From Bacteroidales bacterium (GTDB lineage: Bacteria; Bacteroidota; Bacteroidia; Bacteroidales; VadinHA17), in NCBI GenBank assembly GCA_016709865.1, contig JADJLX010000005.1:744001-808000 (forward strand): a DNA stretch of 64,000 nucleotides, given 5' to 3'. This document shows, piece after piece, positions 46,237-56,014 of the stretch. Made by a program: the position numbers and the translations under genes. Under the pieces are notes generated by a model. That model searched no databases, was not told the origin of the DNA, and saw only the letters and a list, made by a program, of their open reading frames with translations. The first letter of the stretch is position 1; the number at the start of each line of letters is the position of its first letter.

Positions 46237-49200
46237 ATGATAAGGCCTGGTCAATTCGTTAAAGTAAAACTTCTGCTTGCCTGGCTATTACTGCCGCTAA
46301 TTTTTTTTGCCTGCAAAAATTCTGCCAGGAATGCTGATAATAAGTTATTTACGCTGCTTCCCTCTGAAGTTACACAGGCCGGTTTCGTAAATCACCTTGA
46401 CTATGATGTGCAGCTAAAGTCAAAATTCAATATATACACTTTCCGTAATTTCTATAATGGTGCCGGAGTTGCCCTGAATGACATAAATAACGATGGTCTG
46501 CCCGATATCCTTATGGGGTCCAATATGGGTACCAATGTACTTTATCTGAACAAAGGTGATTTCAAATTCGAAGACATATCACTCAGCTCAGGAATTCAGG
46601 GAAAGGGATGGTCAACCGGTATAAGCTTTGCAGATGTAAATGGTGATGGATATACGGACTTGTATGTCTGCAAATCAGGAAGTCCGAACGGAGAACAGAG
46701 CAGAAATGAATTGTATATCAATAACGGAGACCTTACTTTTTCAGAGAGAGCAAAAGAATACGGTCTGGATGAACAGGGAAACTCTACACAGGGAGTATTC
46801 TTTGATTATGACAAAGACGGTGACCTTGATATGTATCTTCTGAAAAACTTCCCAAAAGCAATTGGAAGCTTTAATCTTAAAGAGAATCAACGATCTGTCA
46901 GGGATACACTCGGAGGACACAAACTCTTTAGAAATGACGGAAATAAGTTTACCGATGTAAGTGAGGCTGCCGGAATTTATGGCAGTACGATTGCATTCGG
47001 TCTGGGAGTTACTGTCGGTGATATAAATATGGATGGATGGATGGATATTTATGTTTCAAATGACTTCTTTGAGAGGGATTATGTTTATATCAATAATCAG
47101 GATGGAACTTTCAGGGAGACTCTAACACAAATGATGAGATCTATTTCAGCTGCCTCTATGGGTGGAGATATGGCAGATATAAATAATGACTATTATCCAG
47201 AAATATTTGCAACTGATATGCTCCCGGAGCATAATGACAGACTCAAAACAAAAACAACATTCGATAATCTCGAAAATTATAAATCGAGTGTTGAAAACGG
47301 CTATCATCATCAGTTTACCCGCAATGTTCTGCAGCTGAATAATGGTGATGGCACATTCAGTGAAATCGGCAGGTTGGCCGGAATTTATGCTACCGACTGG
47401 TCATGGGGAGCACTGATTGCGGATCTTGACAATGATGGCTTAAAGGATATTTTTGTAGCTAATGGGATCTATAAAGACCTTACAGATCAGGACTATATAC
47501 AATTCTTTTCGAACCGTGACATGGTTATGTCTATTGTTTCAGGAAAAAATGTGGATTACAAGAGACTTATCGATGCCATACCTTCAGTAAAAATCCCCAG
47601 CTATGCATTCAAAAATACAGGCGATTATAAATTTATAAATGAAGCGGATTCATGGGGTCTTGGTACTCCGGGATTTTCAAATGGAGCTGCCTATGGTGAT
47701 CTCGACAATGATGGAGATCTGGATCTTGTAGTGAATAATGTGAACCTTCCAATGCATGTTTATCGCAATGAATCGAGGCAAAAAATGCCGGAGAATCATT
47801 TTCTGAAAATAATATTAAAAGGTGAAGGTGCCAACACTGCAGCAATCGGAGCAAAAGTGACTGTGAAGAATAAAGGCAGCATTGTATATCTCGAACAAAT
47901 GCCAATGAGAGGATATTTATCGACAGTTGATTCCCGTCCAAACCTCGGACTAGGCAATATTACAGTTGTTGATTCACTTATAGTAAATTGGCCTGATGAC
48001 AGAACAACAGTGCTGACAAATGTAAAAACAGATCAGATATTAACTCTCCATCAGAAAGATGCGGTTAAAAGCACAATACATTCAGTGGATTTCATTAGTT
48101 CTCAAAATGTTTATTTCGAGGATATTACAAACGAGAACAGGATAAACTTTGTGCACAGGGAGAGTGATTTTAATGATTTTGAACGGGAGAGGCTTCTCTA
48201 TCATATGGTTTCAACTGAAGGGCCAGGGATGTGCAAAGGAGATGTGAACGGAGACGGACTTGATGATATCTACATTTGCGGTGCTAAAGGAGAACCAGGG
48301 GCTTTGATGATTCAGCAGAATAACGGATCATTTATTACAGTTGAAAAGGCTCTGTTTGAAGAAGATAAAATATCTGAGGAAGTTGATTGCGCTATGTTTG
48401 ATGCCGATGGTGATAAGGATATGGATTTGTATGTTGCCAGCGGAGGCAATGAATTTCCGGAAAGCTCATCAGCGTTAAGCGATCGTTTGTATATAAACAA
48501 TGGCAAAGGCCAGTTTAAGAAATCCGATCAGGTATTGCCGGCTGGAAAGTATGAAAGCACAGGCTGTGTAAGTGCTGAAGATTTTGATAAAGATGGAGTT
48601 ATTGAATTATTTGTGGGGCTCCGTCTTAAACCATTTCTGTATGGTGTACCTGTGAGCGGATACATTCTGGAAAATGACGGAAAAGGAAATTTCACCGATG
48701 TAACCTCTAAGGTTGCCCCTGAGCTTCAGAATGCAGGAATGATAAGAGACATGCTATGGGAAGATGTTGATAAAGACGGAGATAAGGACATGATTATTAC
48801 TGGCGACTGGATGCCTGTCAGAATCTTCATTAATGAGAATGGTACTTTTAAAGAGAAAAAGGATGCAATGGGATCCGAAAAGACATCAGGCTGGTGGAAC
48901 TGCCTTGAAGCAGCAGATTTTGATTCGGATGGTGATATAGATTTCATAGCCGGAAACCATGGTTTAAATTCAAGATTCAAAGCTACTGAAGAGAAACCTG
49001 TCACTATGTATGTAAATGATTTTGACCTCAATGGATCTGCTGAGCAGATAATAAGCACATATGACGGTGAAAAATCTTATCCGCTGGCTTTGAAGCATGA
49101 CCTTACCAGGCAGATTCCCGATATGGCGAAGAAATATCCTACTTACGAATCATATAAAGATCAGCAGATTACTGATATGTTTCCTCCCGAGCTGTTAAAG

Positions 49201-49599
49201 AATTCGATTCAGCTTGATGCATACCTGCTTGAAACCTCGCTGTTTATTAATGATGGAAACGGAAATTTTTCCAGAAAACCGTTACCTGTCGAGGTTCAGT
49301 TTTCTCCTGTTTTTGCTGCCAACGCGGAAGACTACAATGAGGATGGCATCATTGATATTCTGCTTGGAGGCAATCTGTTCAGCGTAAAACCTGAAGTAGG
49401 CAGATACGATGCCAGTTATGGATCATTGCTTATTGGTGACGGAAAAGGAGGATTCAGAAATGTCCCGGCAAAAGTCTCAGGCTTTCATCTTGAAGGGGAG
49501 ATCAGGGATATCCTGAAAATAAAAACCTCAAAAGATAATATACTTGTTGTATCGCGCAGCAATGATCCGTTACAAGTATTCAAAGTTGCAGGTAAGTGA
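46237..49599 (+). CDS. FG-GAP/VCBS and ASPIC/UnbV giant lipoprotein (B)
   Basis: About 1120 residues, a close paralogue of protein A: the same order of FG-GAP repeats, ASPIC/UnbV domain at about 521-601 (GAKVTVKNKGS, SLIVNWPDDRTT), then a second FG-GAP half (EGPGMCKGDVNGDGLDDIYI). Lipoprotein signal with Cys26 (LPLIFFAC). The start ATG at 46237 is preferred over a TTG one codon earlier. Shared landmark strings include NDFFERDY and SWGALI just after ATDW. It ends 9 bp before the third copy. The two probably arose by local duplication. Confidence 0.9.
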   Translation: MIRPGQFVKVKLLLAWLLLPLIFFACKNSARNADNKLFTLLPSEVTQAGFVNHLDYDVQLKSKFNIYTFRNFYNGAGVALNDINNDGLPDILMGSNMGTNVLYLNKGDFKFEDISLSSGIQGKGWSTGISFADVNGDGYTDLYVCKSGSPNGEQSRNELYINNGDLTFSERAKEYGLDEQGNSTQGVFFDYDKDGDLDMYLLKNFPKAIGSFNLKENQRSVRDTLGGHKLFRNDGNKFTDVSEAAGIYGSTIAFGLGVTVGDINMDGWMDIYVSNDFFERDYVYINNQDGTFRETLTQMMRSISAASMGGDMADINNDYYPEIFATDMLPEHNDRLKTKTTFDNLENYKSSVENGYHHQFTRNVLQLNNGDGTFSEIGRLAGIYATDWSWGALIADLDNDGLKDIFVANGIYKDLTDQDYIQFFSNRDMVMSIVSGKNVDYKRLIDAIPSVKIPSYAFKNTGDYKFINEADSWGLGTPGFSNGAAYGDLDNDGDLDLVVNNVNLPMHVYRNESRQKMPENHFLKIILKGEGANTAAIGAKVTVKNKGSIVYLEQMPMRGYLSTVDSRPNLGLGNITVVDSLIVNWPDDRTTVLTNVKTDQILTLHQKDAVKSTIHSVDFISSQNVYFEDITNENRINFVHRESDFNDFERERLLYHMVSTEGPGMCKGDVNGDGLDDIYICGAKGEPGALMIQQNNGSFITVEKALFEEDKISEEVDCAMFDADGDKDMDLYVASGGNEFPESSSALSDRLYINNGKGQFKKSDQVLPAGKYESTGCVSAEDFDKDGVIELFVGLRLKPFLYGVPVSGYILENDGKGNFTDVTSKVAPELQNAGMIRDMLWEDVDKDGDKDMIITGDWMPVRIFINENGTFKEKKDAMGSEKTSGWWNCLEAADFDSDGDIDFIAGNHGLNSRFKATEEKPVTMYVNDFDLNGSAEQIISTYDGEKSYPLALKHDLTRQIPDMAKKYPTYESYKDQQITDMFPPELLKNSIQLDAYLLETSLFINDGNGNFSRKPLPVEVQFSPVFAANAEDYNEDGIIDILLGGNLFSVKPEVGRYDASYGSLLIGDGKGGFRNVPAKVSGFHLEGEIRDILKIKTSKDNILVVSRSNDPLQVFKVAGK

Positions 49600-49608
49600 A
49601 AGTTATCA

Positions 49609-52600
49609 ATGAAGAATTTCTTACTCATCCTCACTGCAATCCTTTTTGTTTCTTCCTGCACCCGTGAAGCAGAAGAACCAGATCAGTTATTTTCAATATT
49701 ATCTCCTTCACTGACTAATGTTGATTTTAAGAACCAGTTAGTTGAAAATGAAGATTTTAATATCATTGAATATCTGTACTTCAATAACGGAGCAGGTGTT
49801 GCAGCCGGAGATATCAATAATGATGGTTTGATTGACTTATACTTCACATCCAATCAATTACCGAACAAGTTGTTCCTGAATAAGGGAAATCTTGTGTTTG
49901 AAGATATCACTGTATCTGCTGGGGTTGCAGGTACCGGCAATTGGAAGACAGGTGTAACTATGGCTGATATTAATGGCGATGGATTACTTGATATTTATGT
50001 TTGCCAGGTTGGAAATTATAAAGGAATACTTGGCAGAAATCAGTTATTCATAAACCAGGGCAACCTGACATTTATTGATAAGGCAAAAGATTATGGACTT
50101 GATTTTCAGGGCTTCTCAACCCAGGCAGCATTCTTCGATTATGATCTTGATGGTGATCTGGATATGTACCTTCTGAATCATTCTGTTCATACAAAACGAA
50201 GTTATGGTGCTGTCTCTTTACGCTTGGAGAAAGATTCACTGGCAGGTGACAGATTATTCAGAAATGATGCAAGCGATGGAATACAGATTTTCAAGGATGT
50301 TACTCAGGAAGCAGGAATTTACAGCAGCCAGATCGGATATGGACTCGGCGTGAATATCTGTGATATAAATAACGATGGCCTTCCTGATATTTTTGTTTCA
50401 AATGACTTCCATGAAAATGACTATCTGTATATCAATCAGGGGAATGGCACTTTTGCCGAAAAAATGACCGAATCCTTTGCACATACAAGCAGATCGTCGA
50501 TGGGAAATGATGTAGGAGACATAAATAACGATGGCCTTCTCGATGTGGTGGTACTTGACATGCTGCCGGATAAGGAAAAAATCAGGAAACAATCGGGAGG
50601 TGAGGATGATTATGAACTCTATGAAATTAAACTTGATTTTGGATATTACTACCAGTACGTCAGGAATATGCTTCAGCTGAACCTTGGTGGCGGCATATTT
50701 AGTGAAATAGGAAGATTGTCGGGTGTTTTTTCTACTGACTGGAGCTGGTCGCCATTGTTTTGTGACGTTGATAATGACGGATGGAAGGACCTTTTCATTA
50801 CAAACGGGATCTACAGAAGAGCCAACGATCTTGACTATGTTAAGTTCCTGACAGGAGGTAACAGGTTTTCTCCGACAAAGGATAACAGCAATCTTTCAGA
50901 TAAGGATCTATACGAAAAAATGCCCCTTCATCCAAATGTAAGTTACATCTTTAGAAACAACGGTAACCTAACATTTTCAAATATGGCTGGTAAATGGGGA
51001 ATAAACAGGGCTTCATTTTCCAATGGTTCAACATATGCGGATCTTGATAATGACGGTGATCTTGATCTTGTTATAAACAATATTAATGAAAATGCTACTA
51101 TCTATAGAAACAATGCGGATAAAGTAGCCGGCAAGAATTATCTGAATGTTGCACTTAAGGGAGCAGGATTAAACACGAGGGGAATCGGAGCCCGGGTATC
51201 GGTCTATTGCAACGGACAGAATCAGATAGCAGAACAGTATCCGACACGCGGATTTCTGTCAGCAACCTCCGATGTTTTGCATTTCGGGCTTGGAACATCA
51301 GAAGTTATTGATTCTATTAAAGTACACTGGCCCGACAAGTCATGGGAAGTAATTAAAAACGTCACTGCCAATAAGCTTCTAACACTGGATATTAAAAATG
51401 CACATCCACCGGCTTACTTAACTGAAAACCTTAAAGAAGGCATAAAACTGTTTTCCAGGACAGAGATACCAGGCATTGATTATGTTCACAAAGAAGATAA
51501 ATACGTTGATTTTAAACGTGAGATCCTTATCCCCCACTCACTTTCTGCAGATGGTCCTGCTCTTGCGGTTGGAGATGTAAACGGGGACGGACTGGAAGAC
51601 CTGTTTGCAGGGGGTGCTAAAGGCGAACCGGCAAAAATATTTATTCAGAAGAAAGATGGCAGTTTTAAAGATTTAAACGTGCCTCAGTTCTTACTTGAAA
51701 GCAGTACTGAGGATGTGGATGCTGCATTTTTTGACGCTGATGGAGATCTTGATCAGGACCTTTATGTAGTTCGCGGTGGTAATGAAAATCCTTTGGGAGA
51801 TCCGCTGCTTGAAGACCTGCTGCTGATAAATGACGGTAAAGGTGGATTTAGACCCTGTGACAAAGGATCATTGCCATATACTGCATATAACGGATCAAGT
51901 GTAAATGCTGTAGACTTTGACTCTGATGGAGACATTGATCTGTTTGTGGGATCGAGATCTGTTCCGGGGGCGTATGGGCTTCCGCCTGAACAGTTATTGC
52001 TTGAAAATGATGGCAAAGGTCGTTTTAAAGATGTTACTGCTTCCAGAATGCCGGGGCAAAAGAATATCGGTATGGTAACTGATTCAGAATGGATGGATTA
52101 TGATAAAGATGGTGATTTTGATCTTATTCTTGCAGGTGAATGGATGAAAATCTGCATCCTAAAAAATGACAATGGGGTATTTTCAGATGCAACTCAAGAA
52201 GCTGGTCTGGAAGCGACCTCCGGGTGGTGGAATTGTATTGAGGCAACAGATATTGATCTGGACGGTGATCTGGATCTTATTGGTGGTAACCTGGGATTGA
52301 ATTCAATTTTCAGGGCGTCAGTAAAAGAACCTGTAGAAATGTATCTTAATGATTTCGACAATAACGGATTAATTGATCAGATAATCTGCTCTTATGAAGA
52401 TGGTATCAGCTACCCGGTTGCTTCTCTTGATGAACTTGCTGCTTACATTGCCGGTGTTGGAGAAAAATATACGAACTATTCAGATTTTGGAGGGAAAAAT
52501 ATCAGGGATATTTTTGGCAATGAAGCTGTTAACCAGTCTGTTATAAAGAAAGCAGTACTTCAGGAAAGTTGTCTTTTTATCAATAACGGCGATGGAACAT

Positions 52601-52953
52601 TTCAAATCAGACAGTTACCTGTTGAAGCACAGTTCTCACCTGTTCGCGACATTATTGTAAAGGACTTCAATCAGGATAGTATCCGCGACATAGTACTGGC
52701 CGGGAACAACTACCAGGTTAGCCCGTCAATAGGACGATATGATGCCAGTTACGGATGGTACTTAACTGGTAATAAAAGCATGGAATTTAAAGCATTAATG
52801 CCTGCTCAAAGCGGCTTAATAATCAAAGGAGATTCAAGAAGACTCCTTACAATCAGAATATCAGGGAAGGAGTATCTTATTGCTGCAGTTAATAATTCTG
52901 ATCTCGAGATATTCCTGATTAATAAACCTTCTGATATAAAAGGGATTAAATAA
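49609..52953 (+). CDS. FG-GAP/VCBS and ASPIC/UnbV giant lipoprotein (C)
   Basis: 1114 residues, the most divergent of the three. Lipoprotein signal with Cys17 (FVSSC) followed by TREAEEPDQ. It keeps the FG-GAP series (DINNDGLIDLYF, DINGDGLLDIYV, DYDLDGDLDMYL), the ASPIC/UnbV domain at about 514-594 (GARVSVYCNGQ, SIKVHWPDKSWEV), and the second half. It shows SWSPLF where A and B have SWGALI, and NDFHENDYLYI where A and B have NDFFERDY. Last of the four-gene string; ends 1 bp before a convergent NagB-like gene ends. Confidence 0.9.
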   Translation: MKNFLLILTAILFVSSCTREAEEPDQLFSILSPSLTNVDFKNQLVENEDFNIIEYLYFNNGAGVAAGDINNDGLIDLYFTSNQLPNKLFLNKGNLVFEDITVSAGVAGTGNWKTGVTMADINGDGLLDIYVCQVGNYKGILGRNQLFINQGNLTFIDKAKDYGLDFQGFSTQAAFFDYDLDGDLDMYLLNHSVHTKRSYGAVSLRLEKDSLAGDRLFRNDASDGIQIFKDVTQEAGIYSSQIGYGLGVNICDINNDGLPDIFVSNDFHENDYLYINQGNGTFAEKMTESFAHTSRSSMGNDVGDINNDGLLDVVVLDMLPDKEKIRKQSGGEDDYELYEIKLDFGYYYQYVRNMLQLNLGGGIFSEIGRLSGVFSTDWSWSPLFCDVDNDGWKDLFITNGIYRRANDLDYVKFLTGGNRFSPTKDNSNLSDKDLYEKMPLHPNVSYIFRNNGNLTFSNMAGKWGINRASFSNGSTYADLDNDGDLDLVINNINENATIYRNNADKVAGKNYLNVALKGAGLNTRGIGARVSVYCNGQNQIAEQYPTRGFLSATSDVLHFGLGTSEVIDSIKVHWPDKSWEVIKNVTANKLLTLDIKNAHPPAYLTENLKEGIKLFSRTEIPGIDYVHKEDKYVDFKREILIPHSLSADGPALAVGDVNGDGLEDLFAGGAKGEPAKIFIQKKDGSFKDLNVPQFLLESSTEDVDAAFFDADGDLDQDLYVVRGGNENPLGDPLLEDLLLINDGKGGFRPCDKGSLPYTAYNGSSVNAVDFDSDGDIDLFVGSRSVPGAYGLPPEQLLLENDGKGRFKDVTASRMPGQKNIGMVTDSEWMDYDKDGDFDLILAGEWMKICILKNDNGVFSDATQEAGLEATSGWWNCIEATDIDLDGDLDLIGGNLGLNSIFRASVKEPVEMYLNDFDNNGLIDQIICSYEDGISYPVASLDELAAYIAGVGEKYTNYSDFGGKNIRDIFGNEAVNQSVIKKAVLQESCLFINNGDGTFQIRQLPVEAQFSPVRDIIVKDFNQDSIRDIVLAGNNYQVSPSIGRYDASYGWYLTGNKSMEFKALMPAQSGLIIKGDSRRLLTIRISGKEYLIAAVNNSDLEIFLINKPSDIKGIK

Positions 52954-52954
52954 T

Positions 52955-53677
52955 CTACAACAATCTTGCAGCCTCACTGTCAAGAAGCACAAAGGAGTTC
53001 TTGTGTTCTTTCAGCACGGAAGCAGGAAAAGCATTTGAAACCTCACTATCGAACAGCTTTTTTACTATTTCCGCTTTTCTCGAACCATTTATCTGCAGAA
53101 TAACAGTCTTAGCTTCCATTATGTCTTTTATGCCTAGTGTTATTCCCGTGGAAAGCTCAACATTAGCTGAAAAGTATTTCTTACCAACACTCTTTGTAGT
53201 TTCATCAAGATGCGCAATATGAGCATTCAGGCTAAAGGAGGTTCCTGGTTCATTTAATCCCAGATGACCATTCATACCAACTCCCAGCAGCATCATATCA
53301 ACCGGACCATATTTTCTTATGAAATCATCTGTTTTTTTACATTCATTCATCAGATCTGCTGATTCCCCATCGAAAAAGCAGAGATTCTCCTTTGAATAAT
53401 CTATATGATCAAAAAGATGCTTTCGCATGAATGAGAAGCCATTTTCGCTTTTCATTTCGCCTATGTGAGCCCATTCGTCCAGTCCGACTATCCTGCACTT
53501 TTTAAAACTAATCTTACCGCTTTTATTTAGATCGATAAGGCATTTAAAGGTCCCAACAGATGTTTCACCAGCAGGAAAACAGAGAAGAGCATCAGGCTTC
53601 TTCAGGATTATTGATGCAATCAGTTCTGCAGTTTTTACCGAGAGTTCGGTATAATCAGAATATATAATTTGTTTCAT
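52955..53677 (-). CDS. NagB-like glucosamine-6-phosphate deaminase family protein
   Basis: 240 residues of the NagB/6-phosphogluconolactonase superfamily. Visible are FPAGETSVGTF (phosphate-binding loop region), VGLDEWAHIGE (catalytic-region GLDEW-type motif), and GVGMNGHLGLNEPG, the characteristic NagB segment. NagB converts glucosamine-6-P to fructose-6-P and ammonia; the fit is good but the protein is slightly short (NagB usually ~260), so another sugar phosphate is possible. It is the last gene of the apparent MFS-DUF1080-Gfo/Idh-nagB unit, separated from the Gfo/Idh stop by an octad repeat. Confidence 0.8.
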   Translation of the reverse strand: MKQIIYSDYTELSVKTAELIASIILKKPDALLCFPAGETSVGTFKCLIDLNKSGKISFKKCRIVGLDEWAHIGEMKSENGFSFMRKHLFDHIDYSKENLCFFDGESADLMNECKKTDDFIRKYGPVDMMLLGVGMNGHLGLNEPGTSFSLNAHIAHLDETTKSVGKKYFSANVELSTGITLGIKDIMEAKTVILQINGSRKAEIVKKLFDSEVSNAFPASVLKEHKNSFVLLDSEAARLL

Positions 53678-53687
53678 AGTATTTTTT

Positions 53688-53744
53688 CCCGCAAAGACGC
53701 TAAGGCGCTAAGTTTATCTTTGCGCCTCTGCGACTTAGCGAGAT
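53688..53744. repeat. Octad inverted repeat between Gfo/Idh and NagB-like genes
   Basis: CCCGCAAAGACGCTAAGG then GCGCTAAG on the left and CTTTGCGCCTCTGCGACTT then AGCGAGAT on the right form inverted 8-bp-period arms, the same family as 34410-34492. It fills almost the whole 72-bp gap in the operon, so it may also shape read-through. Confidence 0.75.
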
Positions 53745-53749
53745 AATTA

Positions 53750-55276
53750 TTAAAGTTTTATTTCTCCCCAGCCTTTTCTGTACTCACGTTTTACAAACTG
53801 ATTAGCCTGCTCAAAATTTGTAATTCTCATGTTCTCACCATCCCATTTAAAGCTTTTGTACCTTCCGGGGAAAACATTACCTTCCATCTCACCATACACA
53901 GGGTCTTTTCTTTTTATTTTCTGCTGTATGTTAAAGCTTCTTAGTAACAGATTACCCATCAGAACTGTTTCGGTAAGCGGTCCGGCATATCCTACAAATG
54001 GTGAATCGACTTCTGCATTACCGTACCCGGCAATACATGCATCAATCCATTGCCACCAGTGACCATCCATATCTCCAACGACACGCGGATACTTTTTGGG
54101 TACATTAATTTCCTTGTTTTTCGAAAGAGGTAATAAAATCGGATTCCTCCCACCCCAACCACAGGCTGCTTTTCCTTTCGTACCTATAAATAATGTAGCT
54201 CCCTCGTAATCATTCAGTCCGGGGTAATCACCCATAATATCATTCATATTAACATCCGGGTCGATTTCGTATGGACGCTCTGGTGTTATACCTCCGTCCA
54301 TCCAGTAGAGATCGAGGTTTTTGCCATTCTTTAATTCATATTTAAATCTTACTGAACTTGACACAGGTCCGCTTTCGGGATAAATACCCTCGATAAAAAT
54401 ACCGCTGTAAACAGTGCTTGCACTGCAGGAGACTTCAGTAGGGTATCCAAGATTCAGCAACTTGAATGGCGGTCCCATTATATGACAACCCATATCACCG
54501 AGAGCACCTGTTCCGAACTTCCACCAGCCTCTCCAGTTGAAAGGAACAAGATTATCAATATAATCTGTTTCATCAGCTGTACCGAGCCAGAGATCCCATT
54601 TAAGTTCAGGAGGAATAGCGGGACGGGCAGAAGGCCAGGAGATTCCCTGTGGCCAAACCGGCCTGTCAGTCCAGCAAAAGACCTTCTGAATGTCGCCCAG
54701 AATATCAGCTTCAATCCATTCTCTTAATGTGCGCATACCATCGCATGAAGCACCCTGGTCACCCATCTGGGTAACTACCTTATACTTCTCTGATGCCTGT
54801 GTAAGAATTCTGGCTTCATAGATATCGTGAGTCAATGGTTTCTGCAGATAGAGGTGCTTTTTAAGCTGCATTGCACTCAAGCCCACTATCGCATGATTAT
54901 GATCGGGTATTGCAACAGAAACAGCATCAAAATTCTTACTCTCCTTATCAAACATTTCACGCCAGTCGTGATAGAACTTTGCTTTTGGGTACTCCTTAAT
55001 CCTCGGAGCAGCCTGTCTGTCATCAACATCGCACAGGAATGCGATTTCAGCATTTTTCTTTGGAGCAATGCTATAGTGACGGATATCGTCCGCACCTTCA
55101 CCCCCGCATCCTACTGCAGCAATTAAAAGTTTATCACTCGGAGCAACATGTCCCAATCCGCTAACTGTGAAATTTGGAAGTATTGTAAGTGCAGCAGCTC
55201 CTGAGGCAGCAGATTTCATAAAACTGCGTCGTGAAATTCCGCCATTTTCCTTTGTCCTTAGGTTAATTGCTTTCAT
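53750..55276 (-). CDS. TAT-exported Gfo/Idh/MocA oxidoreductase (copy 2)
   Basis: 508 residues with a twin-arginine signal (SRRSFMKSAASGAAALTILP) and the Rossmann start LLIAAVGCGGEGADD. The conserved QKPLTHDIYEAR loop and NWRGWWKFGTGALGDMGCHIMGP match copy 1 closely (there ACHIMHP). Its sequence diverges in the substrate-side region, with a longer insert around MEGNVFPGRYKSF near the end. Upstream in the same direction is a DUF1080 lipoprotein (39 bp gap) and an MFS transporter. Probably a periplasmic glycoside dehydrogenase by family. Confidence 0.9.
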   Translation of the reverse strand: MKAINLRTKENGGISRRSFMKSAASGAAALTILPNFTVSGLGHVAPSDKLLIAAVGCGGEGADDIRHYSIAPKKNAEIAFLCDVDDRQAAPRIKEYPKAKFYHDWREMFDKESKNFDAVSVAIPDHNHAIVGLSAMQLKKHLYLQKPLTHDIYEARILTQASEKYKVVTQMGDQGASCDGMRTLREWIEADILGDIQKVFCWTDRPVWPQGISWPSARPAIPPELKWDLWLGTADETDYIDNLVPFNWRGWWKFGTGALGDMGCHIMGPPFKLLNLGYPTEVSCSASTVYSGIFIEGIYPESGPVSSSVRFKYELKNGKNLDLYWMDGGITPERPYEIDPDVNMNDIMGDYPGLNDYEGATLFIGTKGKAACGWGGRNPILLPLSKNKEINVPKKYPRVVGDMDGHWWQWIDACIAGYGNAEVDSPFVGYAGPLTETVLMGNLLLRSFNIQQKIKRKDPVYGEMEGNVFPGRYKSFKWDGENMRITNFEQANQFVKREYRKGWGEIKL

Positions 55277-55315
55277 ATAATATCTATAAAGTATTAAATA
55301 ACAATCATTTATAAA

Positions 55316-55999
55316 TTAGTTTGAAGTTTTTACAAGTGGCTTTACAGCGATCTCCTTAAAAAATACAACATCAGCTTCGCCATGATTCTGGACTCCAAGG
55401 TAACCTGAATCAGGACGGGGTCCGCGAATAGGTTCGAAATCAAATTTGCGTTCAGGGACAGGGTCTCCTTCTTTGTAATCAGTGACTTTCTCTCCATTTA
55501 CGAATACAATTGTTCTGGGACCGTCAAGAGTGATCTCCATAGTATTCCATTCCGGGCCTGGCTTACCGGGTTTGGCCAATGGCCTGGAAAGGGAATATAC
55601 CGTTCCAGTATAATGATATTCATCTTCATCAGAAAGCTCAGGCATATTATCAATCTGAACTTCATAGCCGTAGTGAATGGGCATCCATTCTTCACGCGGT
55701 TCAACAGGCACCCTTATGAAAACACCTGAATTGCTGTTTGTTTTCTCCATTTTGAAAACGATCTTAATCATACAATTTCCAAACTTTTCACCCTCCCAAT
55801 ACAACAAACCCATGCCCCCATTTCCTCTTAATAAGCCATTTTCAACAGACATAAATCCCGGACCGGCATGCTTCCAGCCAGTAAGGTCTTTACCGTTAAA
55901 TAACTGTCGCCATTCCGGCGATTCTTGTTCCTTCACAGTTTTGCATGAGGCAACTGACAGAAACAAGACTGCGATCAGAAAATTGATACTTGTTTTCAT
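55316..55999 (-). CDS. DUF1080 (3-keto-disaccharide hydrolase family) lipoprotein, copy 2
   Basis: 227 residues. Lipoprotein signal (KTSINFLIAVLFLSVASC, Cys19). DUF1080 features: WRQLFNGKDLTGWKHAG at the start of the domain, ENGLLRGNGGMG, NSGVFIRVP and YLGVQNHGEADVVFFKEIAVK at the end. Shorter than copy 1, with only partial sequence similarity to it. The lipid anchor places it at a membrane of the periplasm, unlike the free-looking copy 1. The MFS transporter gene ends 15 bp upstream. Confidence 0.88.
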   Translation of the reverse strand: MKTSINFLIAVLFLSVASCKTVKEQESPEWRQLFNGKDLTGWKHAGPGFMSVENGLLRGNGGMGLLYWEGEKFGNCMIKIVFKMEKTNSNSGVFIRVPVEPREEWMPIHYGYEVQIDNMPELSDEDEYHYTGTVYSLSRPLAKPGKPGPEWNTMEITLDGPRTIVFVNGEKVTDYKEGDPVPERKFDFEPIRGPRPDSGYLGVQNHGEADVVFFKEIAVKPLVKTSN

Positions 56000-56014
56000 T
56001 TTATGTAGATTAAA

